14,705 bases of DNA from Sphingosinicella sp041621755 (GCA_041621755.1 JBFKAE010000070.1:1-14705); one strand, 5' to 3'. Positions 7,325 to 14,705 are shown, numbered from the stretch's first letter. Numbers and translations are program-made. Notes: generated from the letters alone by a model not told the origin.

Positions 7325-7906
7325 TCAAATCGGGTGAATGGGGTTCGAAAAGATCTTCACGACATCGTCTTCAAAGCTTTCAAGCGGATCAACCTCGAAC
7401 TCCGGGTCGAATGCAGGCGCATCCCACTCGTCGACAAGTTTACAGGCAAAACCGAACCACGGCTCGTCACTGAACTGCATGCGCAGATCGGTCGGTTTGC
7501 CGAGATAATTATAATAATATTGCCCCTGAAAATGCTGGTGCCAGTAAATCGCCCTGTAAATGCCCGTCGACACATAGGGTTTCAGCATTTCAGCAGCGAT
7601 CGCGCCATGATTGGGGATCGACAAGAGCTTGCCGATATCGTGGCAAAGCGCGGCGACAACTTCGGCAGTGCCGGCACCATCGCGCCGGGCAAGCGTCGCC
7701 GTCATCAAGCAATGTGTCAGTTGATCCGTTGAAAAGCCAACCACAATATCCTTGAGCCGCCGCATGGCATCCATGATCTGCATGGGTGCGACTGATTGCT
7801 GATGCACCATATGTTCGCGCGCGATAATCTGCCAGTCGGCTGGCGTGCCGTCCTGCATCGTCTTGAAACGCGCCCGTTCAGGCGTGCTTTCTACCCGTGT
7901 CAGCAT
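7325..7906 (-). CDS. HD-domain metalloprotein, possible PhnZ-like diiron oxygenase or phosphohydrolase
   Basis: The 193-residue product has an HD fold: THCLMTA with His65, ALCHDIGK with His89-Asp90, NHGAIAAEML with His100, YWHQHF with His123 and His125, and VDEWD with Asp159 and Asp162. The order H-HD-H-H-D is that of HD proteins binding two metals. In the oxygenases PhnZ and myo-inositol oxygenase the same ligand set holds a diiron centre. The 24-residue spacing from His65 to His89 equals that in PhnZ as I recall it, but later loops are shorter. It could instead be a nucleotide phosphohydrolase. The start is supported by GGAGGAGAGG just upstream. It is the first gene of the leftward run, 98 bases before the oxidoreductase. 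Confidence 0.75.
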   Translation of the reverse strand: MLTRVESTPERARFKTMQDGTPADWQIIAREHMVHQQSVAPMQIMDAMRRLKDIVVGFSTDQLTHCLMTATLARRDGAGTAEVVAALCHDIGKLLSIPNHGAIAAEMLKPYVSTGIYRAIYWHQHFQGQYYYNYLGKPTDLRMQFSDEPWFGFACKLVDEWDAPAFDPEFEVDPLESFEDDVVKIFSNPIHPI

Positions 7907-7986
7907 GTTATTTCCTCTCCTCCGGCCATAACCACCTTCCGAAAGAATCTCATATAAGTCTTAAAATTCACTGCCTTATCTTGTAT

Positions 7987-8016
7987 TTAACATCGTGCGT
8001 GCAAAGCTAGTATAAT
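7987..8016 (+). promoter_or_regulatory. Sigma70-like promoter for the lgt operon
   Basis: TTAACA at 7987-7992 and a perfect TATAAT at 8011-8016 are separated by 18 bases, close to the sigma70 consensus. Transcription should begin near 8022, giving a leader of about 120 bases before the GTG proposed for lgt. This is the only rightward gap upstream of the five-gene operon. The leftward HD gene must be driven from the same 236-base region, but I see no equally clear promoter on that strand. Confidence 0.6.
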
Positions 8017-8142
8017 GGAATATAAGCCCGTTGCGTAGGAAAAGCGCCTCACCTCGAGCGCCAATTCCAATTGCCATCCATATCGCGTGCACTATGGTCT
8101 GCGATCTTTGCGGAATACATCCGTTCACCTCAGGGGCAAGAC

Positions 8143-8976
8143 GTGTTTGAAACGGCGCTTATCTACCCGAACATCGACCCGATCTGGTTTTCGATCCCTT
8201 TGCCATTTACCGATCTGACGCTGCCCATTCGCTGGTACAGCCTTGCCTATATTGGCGGCATAATCATTGGCTGGTGGTATTTGCTGAAGCTGATCGCGCA
8301 GCCCGGTGCACCGATGGCGCGGCGGCACGCCGACGATATTGTCACATGGGTGACGGTCGGCATCATCCTTGGCGGACGGGTCGGATATGTGCTGTTTTAT
8401 GACTTTGCAAAATATTTCGGGCCTGATGGCAATGTCGCCGATATTTTCTTTTTGTGGGAAGGCGGCATGTCGTTCCACGGCGGCGCGATGGGCGTGTCGC
8501 TCGCTCTTTTTCTCTATACGTGGAAGCACAAGCTAAACTGGCTGCGCGTCCACGATTACCTTGCCTGTCCGATTCCCTTTGGACTGTTCTTTGGTCGCAT
8601 CGCCAACTTCATCAATGGTGAACTTTGGGGACGTCCAACCGACGTACCGTGGGCGATGGCCTTCCCGACCGGCGGCGACATATTACGCCACCCCAGCCAG
8701 CTTTACGAAGCCGGGCTTGAAGGCATCGCGCTGTTTGCTGTCCTCTGGTTTCTATTCTGGAAAACCGATGCGCGACGCAAACCCGGGTTGCTCGTCGGGG
8801 CGTTCATGCTCGGCTATGGCGTTTTCCGTTTTGTCGTCGAATATTTCCGCGAGCCTGACGCGCATCTTGGAACTTTGTCGTGGGGACTCACTATGGGGCA
8901 GACTCTGTCGAGCCTGATGATCGTGGCCGGGCTTTATTTCACGCTGACCGCAAGCCGTCGATCATTGCAAAAATGA
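8143..8976 (+). CDS. lgt: Prolipoprotein diacylglyceryl transferase Lgt
   Basis: Inner-membrane enzyme that transfers diacylglycerol from phosphatidylglycerol to the lipobox cysteine of prolipoproteins, the first step of lipoprotein maturation. The 277-residue product is hydrophobic with several membrane segments. It carries FHGG with His112, the Lgt signature GRIANFINGELWG (151-163) with Arg152, and EYFREPD (233-239) with Arg236. I place the start at the GTG at 8143: AGGGGC lies five bases upstream, and FETALIYPNIDP begins like other Lgt proteins of this order. An in-frame TTG at 8071 would add 24 residues but has no ribosome binding site. The stop overlaps the next start (ATGA). Confidence 0.95.
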   Translation: MFETALIYPNIDPIWFSIPLPFTDLTLPIRWYSLAYIGGIIIGWWYLLKLIAQPGAPMARRHADDIVTWVTVGIILGGRVGYVLFYDFAKYFGPDGNVADIFFLWEGGMSFHGGAMGVSLALFLYTWKHKLNWLRVHDYLACPIPFGLFFGRIANFINGELWGRPTDVPWAMAFPTGGDILRHPSQLYEAGLEGIALFAVLWFLFWKTDARRKPGLLVGAFMLGYGVFRFVVEYFREPDAHLGTLSWGLTMGQTLSSLMIVAGLYFTLTASRRSLQK

Positions 8977-10013
8977 CGCCACTTGCAACGCAGCTCAAGG
9001 CCGAGATCGAGGCATCCGGCCCCATCAGCGTTGAACGCTATATGACTGCCTGCGCGGCACATTATTACGCAACACGCGACCCGTTCGGGGATGGCGGCGA
9101 CTTCACCACCGCACCGGAAATCAGCCAGATGTTCGGCGAACTGATCGGCGCGTGGCTTGCCGACATCTGGCAGCGCGCAGGCAGCCCCGAACGTGTCAAC
9201 CTTGTCGAACTTGGCCCCGGACGCGGAACGTTGATGGCAGACTTGCTGCGCGCGGCCGCGACACTGCCACCGTTCGCAAATGCGCTATCGGTACATTTTG
9301 TCGAAACCAGCCCGATTCTGCGCGCCTCACAATCAAGGCTCGTGCCCGACGCGACCTTTCACGATGATCTAGCGGGGGTTACCGGCGGCGTCCCGATGCT
9401 GCTCGTCGCAAACGAATTTTTCGACGCGCTGCCCATCGCGCAATGGGTCGGCACCAATGACGGATGGAAAACCCGCGTCGTCAATTGCCAGGACGACGCC
9501 TTTGTCTTTGAAGACGGGGATACCGCCGCTATCGCCCCTCCCTGCACGGTCGGCGCGATTGTGGAACACAGCCCCGCCGCCGCCAGAATCGTTAAATCAA
9601 TCGGCGAGCGCCTTGCAAAAGACGGCGGCGCAGCGCTCATCATCGACTATGGCTATGCCGAGCCTGCAACCACCGAAACCCTGCAGGCGCTTGCAGGGCA
9701 CAAGCCTGTGCACCCGCTTGATACACCGGGCGAGGCCGACCTCACCGCGCATGTCAATTTTACAGCTCTGGCGACCGCCGCGCGCGCGGGCGGTGCAGAG
9801 CCATCAAAACTGACCAGTCAGGGCGCATTCCTGGCGGCGCTTGGCATCACGCAGCGAGCAGAGATGCTGTCACGTAATATCGACCCTGCAAAGCGCCACC
9901 TGGTAACAAGTGCTATGCGACGACTGATCGCGCCCCAGGCTATGGGCGAACTTTTCAAGGTCATGGCGTTGCGCTCGCCCGACTGGCCCGAACCAGCAGG
10001 CATCGCGACATGA
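8973..10013 (+). CDS. Class I SAM-dependent methyltransferase, NDUFAF7/MidA family (COG1565)
   Basis: The 346-residue protein is the bacterial relative of mitochondrial NDUFAF7, which methylates an arginine of the NDUFS2 subunit during complex I assembly. Whether bacterial members methylate the matching NADH dehydrogenase subunit is inference. Motifs: FGDGGDFTTAPEISQMFGEL (38-57), typical of the family; SAM-binding LVELGPGRGTLM (77-88); NEFFDALP (147-154); and later IDYGY and DLTAHVNF. The ATG at 8973 overlaps the lgt stop by four bases. An open extension upstream to 8880 lies wholly inside lgt and is spurious. Association with lgt and pgeF is common in alphaproteobacteria. Confidence 0.92.
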   Translation: MTPLATQLKAEIEASGPISVERYMTACAAHYYATRDPFGDGGDFTTAPEISQMFGELIGAWLADIWQRAGSPERVNLVELGPGRGTLMADLLRAAATLPPFANALSVHFVETSPILRASQSRLVPDATFHDDLAGVTGGVPMLLVANEFFDALPIAQWVGTNDGWKTRVVNCQDDAFVFEDGDTAAIAPPCTVGAIVEHSPAAARIVKSIGERLAKDGGAALIIDYGYAEPATTETLQALAGHKPVHPLDTPGEADLTAHVNFTALATAARAGGAEPSKLTSQGAFLAALGITQRAEMLSRNIDPAKRHLVTSAMRRLIAPQAMGELFKVMALRSPDWPEPAGIAT

Positions 10014-10534
10014 ACGCGATTTCATATCGGCGGCCACGTCCCCGGGATCTTGACGCACTCTGTCAGCTTGGGCGCGAAACATTTATCGAAACATTCGGCG
10101 ACCTCTATGCAGCGCACGACCTTGAAGCCTTTCTCGACAAGACCTTTGGAGCCGATGGACTTCCCAAAGAGTATGAAGATCCGGCCTATGACTGGATCAT
10201 CGCCGAAGACGGCGCAAAGATGGTCGGCTATTGCAAGCTCGGCCCGCCCTATCTGCCATCCCCCGATGATGGCCGCAGCAAATGCGAGCTGCGCCAGCTT
10301 TACATATTGAAAGCCTGGCATGGTACGGGCATCGCACAACACATGATGGACTGGGCGCTCGACCGGGCGCGAAGCGGTGGCTGGCAGGATATGTATCTGA
10401 GCGTCTATACCGACAATATCCGTGCGCAACGCCTCTATCGAAAATATGGATTTGAAAAGGTCGGGGAGTTTCAATTCATGGTCGGCAATCACGCAGATCC
10501 CGAATATCTTTTCCGGCTGAGGCTGAAACCATGA
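10010..10534 (+). CDS. GNAT family N-acetyltransferase
   Basis: A 174-residue single-domain GNAT protein. ELRQLYILKAWHGTGIAQHM (93-112) is motif A, the beta strand and pyrophosphate-binding loop for acetyl-CoA. NIRAQRLYRKYGF (136-148) is the usual motif B helix. The N-terminal RRPRPRDLDALCQLGRETFI (7-26) is family-like and resembles PaiA-type polyamine acetyltransferases, but the acceptor cannot be assigned. The ATG overlaps the preceding stop (ATGA) and the TGA overlaps the pgeF start. It is thus embedded in a tightly coupled operon, where a role in peptidoglycan, polyamine or protein modification is possible. Confidence 0.9.
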   Translation: MNAISYRRPRPRDLDALCQLGRETFIETFGDLYAAHDLEAFLDKTFGADGLPKEYEDPAYDWIIAEDGAKMVGYCKLGPPYLPSPDDGRSKCELRQLYILKAWHGTGIAQHMMDWALDRARSGGWQDMYLSVYTDNIRAQRLYRKYGFEKVGEFQFMVGNHADPEYLFRLRLKP

Positions 10535-11295
10535 CCGTCAATGTCATCCGCTCCAACGTGCTCGATCCTTTGCCGCACGGCTTTCTGGGACGACAGGGCG
10601 GCGTTTCGACCGGCAAACTCGCGGGTCTGAATGTCGGACTCGGCTCACAGGACGACCGTGACGCAATCCATGAAAACCGGCGACGGGCAATCGACTCCGT
10701 TGCCCCGGGCGCAGCGCTTGTTACGCTGCATCAGGTGCACAGCGCCGAGGCGCTTTGCGTCACCGCCCCCTTCCCCGACGACGCGCGACCGCATGTCGAT
10801 GCGATGGCCACGAACACGCCCGGACTGCTGCTTGGCATATTGACTGCGGACTGCGCGCCCGTGCTCCTCGCCGATAAGGATGCGGGCGTCGTCGGCGCAG
10901 CGCATGCCGGGTGGAAAGGCGCGATTGGCGGCATTACCGACAGCGTCATCACGGTTATGGAATCGCTCGGCGCGGACCGTGCGCGCATCGTCGCCTCGGT
11001 CGGCCCATGCATCGCGCGTGCGTCTTACGAGGTTGATGAGGGCTTTTACCGCCGTTTTGTCGAAGCCGACCCTCAAAACGCGCATTTCTTCCTCGACGGC
11101 AAGCCGGACCATCACCAGTTCGATCTTGAAGCCTATGTTGGCGCGCGGCTGGCAATTGCCGGCGTCAAAACCGTCGCGCTGCTCGGTCGCGACACCTACG
11201 CCGAAGAAGACGCCTTTTTCAGCTATCGTCGCGCAACGCATCGCGCTGAACCCGACTATGGTCGCCAGATTTCACTGATCGGGATCGCATCGTGA
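10531..11295 (+). CDS. pgeF: Peptidoglycan editing factor PgeF (YfiH/laccase-domain)
   Basis: Member of the multicopper-oxidase-like YfiH family, shown in E. coli to act on peptidoglycan precursors that wrongly carry L-serine; some relatives are reported as purine nucleosidases. The 254-residue product has the conserved zinc-site pattern LHQVH (66-70, His70), TADCAPV (105-111, Cys108) and HAGWKG (125-130, His125). It also has GPCI, and the C-terminal YRRATHRAEPDYGRQ region. The N-terminal FLGRQGGVSTG matches the family. Start and stop overlap both neighbours by four bases (ATGA before, GTGA after), indicating translational coupling. Confidence 0.95.
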   Translation: MTVNVIRSNVLDPLPHGFLGRQGGVSTGKLAGLNVGLGSQDDRDAIHENRRRAIDSVAPGAALVTLHQVHSAEALCVTAPFPDDARPHVDAMATNTPGLLLGILTADCAPVLLADKDAGVVGAAHAGWKGAIGGITDSVITVMESLGADRARIVASVGPCIARASYEVDEGFYRRFVEADPQNAHFFLDGKPDHHQFDLEAYVGARLAIAGVKTVALLGRDTYAEEDAFFSYRRATHRAEPDYGRQISLIGIAS

Positions 11296-12710
11296 CCGCG
11301 TCGCGCGCCGGTTTTTGGGGTGGCATTGCACTGTTCCTGACCCTGCTGGCACTCCCCGCGCCCGAAGGCCTTTCAAACCCCGCATGGCATACAGCCGCGC
11401 TGACCGTCTTGATGGCCACATGGTGGATGACCGAAGCTGTGCCAATCACCGCAACCGCCTTTCTGCCGTTCATTCTCGCACCGTTTCTTGGCATCATGAG
11501 CGCGTCCGAGATTGCCGGGGAATATTATGACCCTGTGCTGTTCCTGCTGCTTGGCGGGGCGTTTATCGCGCTGGCCATAGAGCGCACAGGTCTGCACCGG
11601 CGCGTAGCGCTCGCCATCGTCAATCGCGGCGGGACGAGCGTGCGTGCGCTGCTCTTTGCCGTCATGTGCGCAACCGCCCTGCTTTCGATGCTGATTTCAA
11701 ACACGGCGTCGGCGCTCATCATGCTGCCGGTCGCCTTGTCTGTCGTCAAAGCCGCGCGCGAGGGCGGACACACTAAGGCATCCTACCCCGACCCCTTCGC
11801 CATCGCGCTGACGCTTGGCGTTGCCTATAGCGCATCGATTGGCGGGCTTGGAACACTTGTCGGATCACCGACCAATGTGATTGCCGCGGGTCTCATCGAA
11901 CGCACAACGGGTTATGTCCTCGATTTCCCGACATGGGCAGCCTTTGGCCTTCCGGCGGTTGCGATCTCGATCCCCGCCTGCTGGCTACTCTTGCTGTGGG
12001 TCGGCAATCTCGGTCATCGCCAGCTCGACGCCGTCGCCGTCAAGGCCGCAATCGGCGAGGCTGGCGCATGGACACTGCCTGAAATACGCCTCGTGCCAGT
12101 CATTCTGTTTGCGATCCTCGCCTGGGCAAGCCTGCCACTGTTAAAACAATTCGCCCCGTCAGGCGCACTCGTCGATGGCACGATCGGCATTGTCGCGGGC
12201 AGTCTGTTGCTGCTTATCCCCGCAGGCGACGGCAGGCCGTTGCTGACATGGGAAGAAGCGCGTTGCGCGCCGTGGGATGTCATCATGATGTTTGGCGGCG
12301 GGCTTGCACTTGCGGCTGCCATCACATCGACGGGGCTTGCGCAATGGATCGGTGACCAGCTTATGCCACTGACCAGCCTGCCGCTCTGGATGCTTGCCGG
12401 GCTTATCGTCGCCGTCGTCGTCATTGTCACCGAATTTGCCAGCAACGTCGCGACCGCCAGCGGCTTTATCCCTGTCGTCGCCGGTATTGTCGTCGCCAGC
12501 GCCATAGATCCCGCCTTGCTCGCCGTCCCTGCGGCGATGGCGGCAAGCTGGGGCTATATATTGCCGTCGGGCACAGGACCGAACGCGCTTGCCTTTGCAA
12601 CCGGCGAAATTCGCGTCGCCGACATGGTACGGGCAGGTGCGCTTCTCGATCTTCTTGGCCTGCCCATCATCGTCGGGGTGGCGTTTGCCGTTGCAGCAAT
12701 TTTGTCATAG
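11292..12710 (+). CDS. DASS/SLC13 family membrane permease
   Basis: A 472-residue polytopic membrane protein of the divalent anion:sodium symporter superfamily. Its two inverted halves each carry a hairpin signature: ISNTASALIMLP (135-146) in the first, and TEFASNVATASGFIPVVAGI (380-399) in the second. GTLVGSPTNVIAAG (187-200) matches the segment after the first hairpin, and MMFGGGLALAAAI (332-344) that before the second. The usual substrates are di- or tricarboxylates or sulfate with sodium. Here the second SNT signature reads Ser-Asn-Val, so the substrate may differ. The start is a GTG at 11292 overlapping the pgeF stop. It is the last gene of the operon, 73 bases before prs. Confidence 0.92.
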   Translation: MTASRAGFWGGIALFLTLLALPAPEGLSNPAWHTAALTVLMATWWMTEAVPITATAFLPFILAPFLGIMSASEIAGEYYDPVLFLLLGGAFIALAIERTGLHRRVALAIVNRGGTSVRALLFAVMCATALLSMLISNTASALIMLPVALSVVKAAREGGHTKASYPDPFAIALTLGVAYSASIGGLGTLVGSPTNVIAAGLIERTTGYVLDFPTWAAFGLPAVAISIPACWLLLLWVGNLGHRQLDAVAVKAAIGEAGAWTLPEIRLVPVILFAILAWASLPLLKQFAPSGALVDGTIGIVAGSLLLLIPAGDGRPLLTWEEARCAPWDVIMMFGGGLALAAAITSTGLAQWIGDQLMPLTSLPLWMLAGLIVAVVVIVTEFASNVATASGFIPVVAGIVVASAIDPALLAVPAAMAASWGYILPSGTGPNALAFATGEIRVADMVRAGALLDLLGLPIIVGVAFAVAAILS

Positions 12711-12783
12711 TCATTGCCCCTCAAAGCGCAGGCCGCTACTCAGTCGGGCGAATCGAATCGGCCATAAAAAGGGGTGAGCGCGC

Positions 12784-13716
12784 ATGAAGATTCTGGCGGG
12801 CAACAGCAATCTTCAAATCGCAACGGATATCGCCGCATATCTCGACCTGCCTTTGACCAAGGCCAGCGTGCGGCGATTTGCGGATGAAGAGGTATTCGTC
12901 GAAATTCACGAGAATGTTCGTGGCGAAGATGTCTTTGTTATTCAGTCGACTGCGGCGCCCGCAAACGACAATTTGATGGAACTGCTGATCTGTATCGACG
13001 CGCTGAAACGCTCCTCAGCTGCGCGGATAACGGCGGTCATCCCCTATTTCGGCTATGCGCGTCAGGACAGGAAGCCCGGCCCACGCACACCGATTTCGGC
13101 AAAGCTCGTCGCCAATCTCATCACCGTCGCAGGTGCGGACCGCGTGCTTTCGGTCGATCTTCACGCCGGACAGATCCAGGGCTTTTTCGACATACCGACC
13201 GACAATCTTTACGGCGCGCCGGTGATGAGCGACGATATCAAGGCCCGCTTCCCGATTGACAATGTCACCGTCGTATCGCCCGATGTCGGTGGCGTCGTCC
13301 GCGCCCGCGCGCTTGCAAAGCGGCTGAACAACGCCCCGCTCGCCATTGTCGACAAGCGCCGCGAACGTGCAGGCGAATCCGAAGTCATGAACATTATCGG
13401 CGATGTCACCGGGCGCTTTTGCATCCTGATCGATGATATTGTCGATTCCGCCGGTACGCTCTGCAACGCGGCTGCTGCGCTGAAAGCAGCGGGCGCGGAA
13501 AATGCCGTCGCCTATTGCACGCACGGCGTGCTCTCCGGCGGTGCCGTCGCACGCGTCGAGGGTTCGGAACTGCAGGAACTCGTCATCACCGATTCAATCG
13601 CCCGCGACGGCGTGGCAGGATCAAAGAACATACGCCTTTTGACCATCGCACCACTGCTCGGCGAAGCCATCCGCCGCATCGCCGATGAAAGCTCCGTTTC
13701 CAGCCTGTTCGATTAA
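12784..13716 (+). CDS. prs: Ribose-phosphate pyrophosphokinase (PRPP synthetase)
   Basis: Makes PRPP from ribose 5-phosphate and ATP, feeding purine, pyrimidine, NAD, histidine and tryptophan synthesis. The 310-residue product has the usual class I length. Motifs: ILAGNSNLQIA (3-13), RFADEEVFVEIHENVRG (31-47), PYFGYARQDRK (87-97), DLHAGQIQGFFDIPTDNL (125-142) with the Mg-ATP histidine at 127, SPDVGG (165-170), the flexible catalytic loop from Lys191, and the PRPP signature DDIVDSAGT (217-225). The ATG is preceded by an AAGGGG-like site (about 12769-12774). The gap of 73 bases after the permease could allow read-through or a weak promoter of its own. A strong hairpin begins 20 bases after the stop. 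Confidence 0.98.
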   Translation: MKILAGNSNLQIATDIAAYLDLPLTKASVRRFADEEVFVEIHENVRGEDVFVIQSTAAPANDNLMELLICIDALKRSSAARITAVIPYFGYARQDRKPGPRTPISAKLVANLITVAGADRVLSVDLHAGQIQGFFDIPTDNLYGAPVMSDDIKARFPIDNVTVVSPDVGGVVRARALAKRLNNAPLAIVDKRRERAGESEVMNIIGDVTGRFCILIDDIVDSAGTLCNAAAALKAAGAENAVAYCTHGVLSGGAVARVEGSELQELVITDSIARDGVAGSKNIRLLTIAPLLGEAIRRIADESSVSSLFD

Positions 13717-13736
13717 GGTAGCCGCGCCAAGTTTCA

Positions 13737-13809
13737 TCATCCCGAGCGCAGTCGAGGGACACACGATGCTCCCACAGCGCTTACGGTCCCTCGACTACGC
13801 TCGGGATGA
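13737..13809. repeat. 24-bp inverted repeat (TCATCCCGAGC type), likely prs terminator
   Basis: Arms 13737-13760 and 13786-13809 are reverse complements at 23 of 24 positions, around a 25-base loop. The left arm begins TCATCCCGAGCGCAGTCGAG. A run of five T (13815-13819) lies shortly after the right arm, so the structure can act as an intrinsic terminator for prs. The sequence resembles, from memory, a palindrome scattered between genes in many sphingomonad genomes. I cannot confirm its copy number here. Confidence 0.85.
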
Positions 13810-13835
13810 CGGGATTTTTCGGGTTTTATCATTTG

Positions 13836-13944
13836 GTCATTCCCGCGCAGGCGGGAATCCATTTGCGCCCTCAACGAGTCATATTTTATCCATAAATCGT
13901 ACAAACAGCGCATCCTGCTGGATCCCCGCATGCGCGAGGATGAC
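13836..13944. repeat. REPIN-like doublet of REP-type palindromes
   Basis: Two 26-base units face each other: 13836-13861 (GTCATTCCCGCGCAGGCGGG, then AATCCA) and 13919-13944, which match at 22 of 26 positions when one is reverse-complemented. The left unit is itself a palindrome (TTCCCGC-3-GCGGGAA); the right has diverged. Two inverted REP-like units around a 57-base spacer is the layout of a REPIN, a non-autonomous element mobilised by RAYT transposases. No RAYT gene is in the window. The GTCATTCCCGC...GGGAATCCA motif is, from memory, widespread in proteobacteria. Confidence 0.7.
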
Positions 13945-14041
13945 GAAGAGAGGAAAAGTTGTGCTAAAGGCCTTCGTCTCAAGCTGAGCTGTGATCCTAA
14001 ACCCTCTTGGGGTTCTCTCCTACCCCGCCTACATAGGCTCG
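13945..14041. other. Short leader before the Atm1 gene, no clear signals
   Basis: These 97 bases lie between the inverted repeats and the transporter start. A small AACCC-4-GGGTT hairpin is possible around 13999-14014. I see no convincing -35/-10 pair and no strong ribosome binding site, only an AGG at 14035-14037 four bases before the ATG. The promoter of the transporter must lie here or within the repeats. Confidence 0.4.
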
Positions 14042-14705
14042 ATGAGAGACAGCGCCCACACCCCTGGAAAGATCGAATCGCCACCCTTCACGTTGGTGAA
14101 GCGATTCCTGCCCTATCTTTGGCCAAAGCATAATCCGGGGCTGCGCTGGCGGATCGTCGCCGCGCTGCTGCTCGTGCTCATTGCCAAGGCAACGGTTCTT
14201 CTCATGCCATTTGCCTATAAAGGCGCGATCGATGCAATGTCGGGCAAAACCGGCGCGCCCATCGCGCTCGCCATTGGCCTTGTCCTTGCCTATGCCGGCG
14301 CGCGTTTTGGCGGCGTGCTTTTCGACAATTTGCGCAATGCGATATTCGAGCGCGTCGGCCAGACCGCCGCACAGGATCTTGCGCTTGACGTCTTCAAGCA
14401 TATGCACGGCCTCAGCCTGCGTTTTCATCTTGAGCGCCGCACCGGCGCACTGACGCGAATTATCGAGCGCGGTACCAAGAGCATCGATACCATGCTCTAT
14501 TTCCTGCTGTTCAACATCGCTCCGACCGTGCTTGAGCTAACCGCTGTCTGCGTCATTTTCTGGATCAAGATCGGCCCTGTCGCTGTCGGCGTCATGCTGG
14601 CCGTTGTCGCGCTCTATATCGGTTTCACTCAGGCCGTCACCGAATGGCGCGCGCGGGTGCGTCGACAAATGGTCGATTTCGACAATAAGGCAACGGCGCG
14701 GGCCG
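14042..14705 (+). CDS. atm1: Atm1-type ABC transporter, N-terminal 221 residues (runs off window)
   Basis: The frame from the ATG at 14042 is open to the right edge and gives the first 221 residues of a half-size ABC exporter. It covers a short cytosolic N-terminus, KRFLPYLWP (19-27), and the first transmembrane helices. FDNLRNAIFERVGQ (about 86-99), FKHMHGLSLRFHLERRTGAL and IERGTKSIDTMLYFLLFNIA follow. These stretches match, from memory, the Atm1 of Novosphingobium aromaticivorans almost word for word. That protein exports glutathione-linked metals or sulfur species and is related to mitochondrial ABCB7. The ATPase domain, with Walker motifs, lies beyond the window. No strong Shine-Dalgarno precedes the ATG, but the N-terminal length fits the relative. 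Confidence 0.93.
   Translation, partial: MRDSAHTPGKIESPPFTLVKRFLPYLWPKHNPGLRWRIVAALLLVLIAKATVLLMPFAYKGAIDAMSGKTGAPIALAIGLVLAYAGARFGGVLFDNLRNAIFERVGQTAAQDLALDVFKHMHGLSLRFHLERRTGALTRIIERGTKSIDTMLYFLLFNIAPTVLELTAVCVIFWIKIGPVAVGVMLAVVALYIGFTQAVTEWRARVRRQMVDFDNKATARA

Noticed and set aside
8071..8142. TTG-initiated 24-residue N-terminal extension of Lgt
   Set aside because: No ribosome binding site before the TTG, while the GTG at 8143 has one and matches the family N-terminus.
12711..12783. Possible tRNA-like or riboswitch fold upstream of prs
   Set aside because: Only a 5-bp GGCCG/CGGCC pairing is visible. No T-loop, anticodon arm or known riboswitch core.
13737..13944. CRISPR array
   Set aside because: The repeats are inverted pairs of two different families, not regularly spaced direct repeats with unique spacers, and there are no cas genes.

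Overview
The window looks like ordinary chromosome from an alphaproteobacterium of the order Sphingomonadales. Codon third positions are GC-rich. The incomplete transporter at the right end closely resembles, from memory, the Atm1 protein of Novosphingobium aromaticivorans. The lgt / NDUFAF7-like methyltransferase / pgeF neighbourhood and the intergenic palindromes also fit this group. No phage, plasmid, CRISPR, tRNA or rRNA signature was seen.

Layout. (1) Positions 1-144 hold an incomplete, unrecognised gene, probably leftward. (2) purE-purK (263-1832, +) catalyse the paired step of purine synthesis that turns AIR into CAIR. (3) A convergent minus-strand gene (1947-2666) encodes two fused DUF1428/YbaA-like domains. 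(4) A minus-strand run from 7906 down to 2932 reads: HD-domain metalloprotein, Tat-type molybdopterin oxidoreductase large subunit, hemH (ferrochelatase), phaB (acetoacetyl-CoA reductase) and a small ribbon-helix-helix protein. The oxidoreductase and hemH share one base; the other gaps are about 35-100 bases. (5) A divergent intergenic region (7907-8142) carries a good sigma70-like promoter (7987-8016). It serves a rightward five-gene operon (8143-12710): lgt, NDUFAF7-like methyltransferase, GNAT acetyltransferase, pgeF and a DASS/SLC13 permease. Every junction is a 4-base start/stop overlap. (6) prs (12784-13716) makes PRPP, the precursor for the purine pathway at the left end. (7) A 325-base non-coding stretch (13717-14041) contains two inverted-repeat structures. 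The first can act as the prs terminator and the second looks like a REPIN-type doublet. (8) An Atm1-type ABC exporter starts at 14042 and runs off the window.

Most genes are housekeeping: purines, heme, lipoprotein and peptidoglycan upkeep, PRPP and Fe-S/thiol export. The less ordinary parts are the minus-strand run with an orphan molybdenum-enzyme subunit and an HD protein with a possible diiron ligand set, the duplicated DUF1428 protein, a 12-bp tandem duplication over the phaB stop codon, and the inverted repeats after prs. I found no strong evidence of a wholly new multi-gene system. The HD / molybdoenzyme / hemH / phaB / RHH run is the best candidate for unexplored biology.
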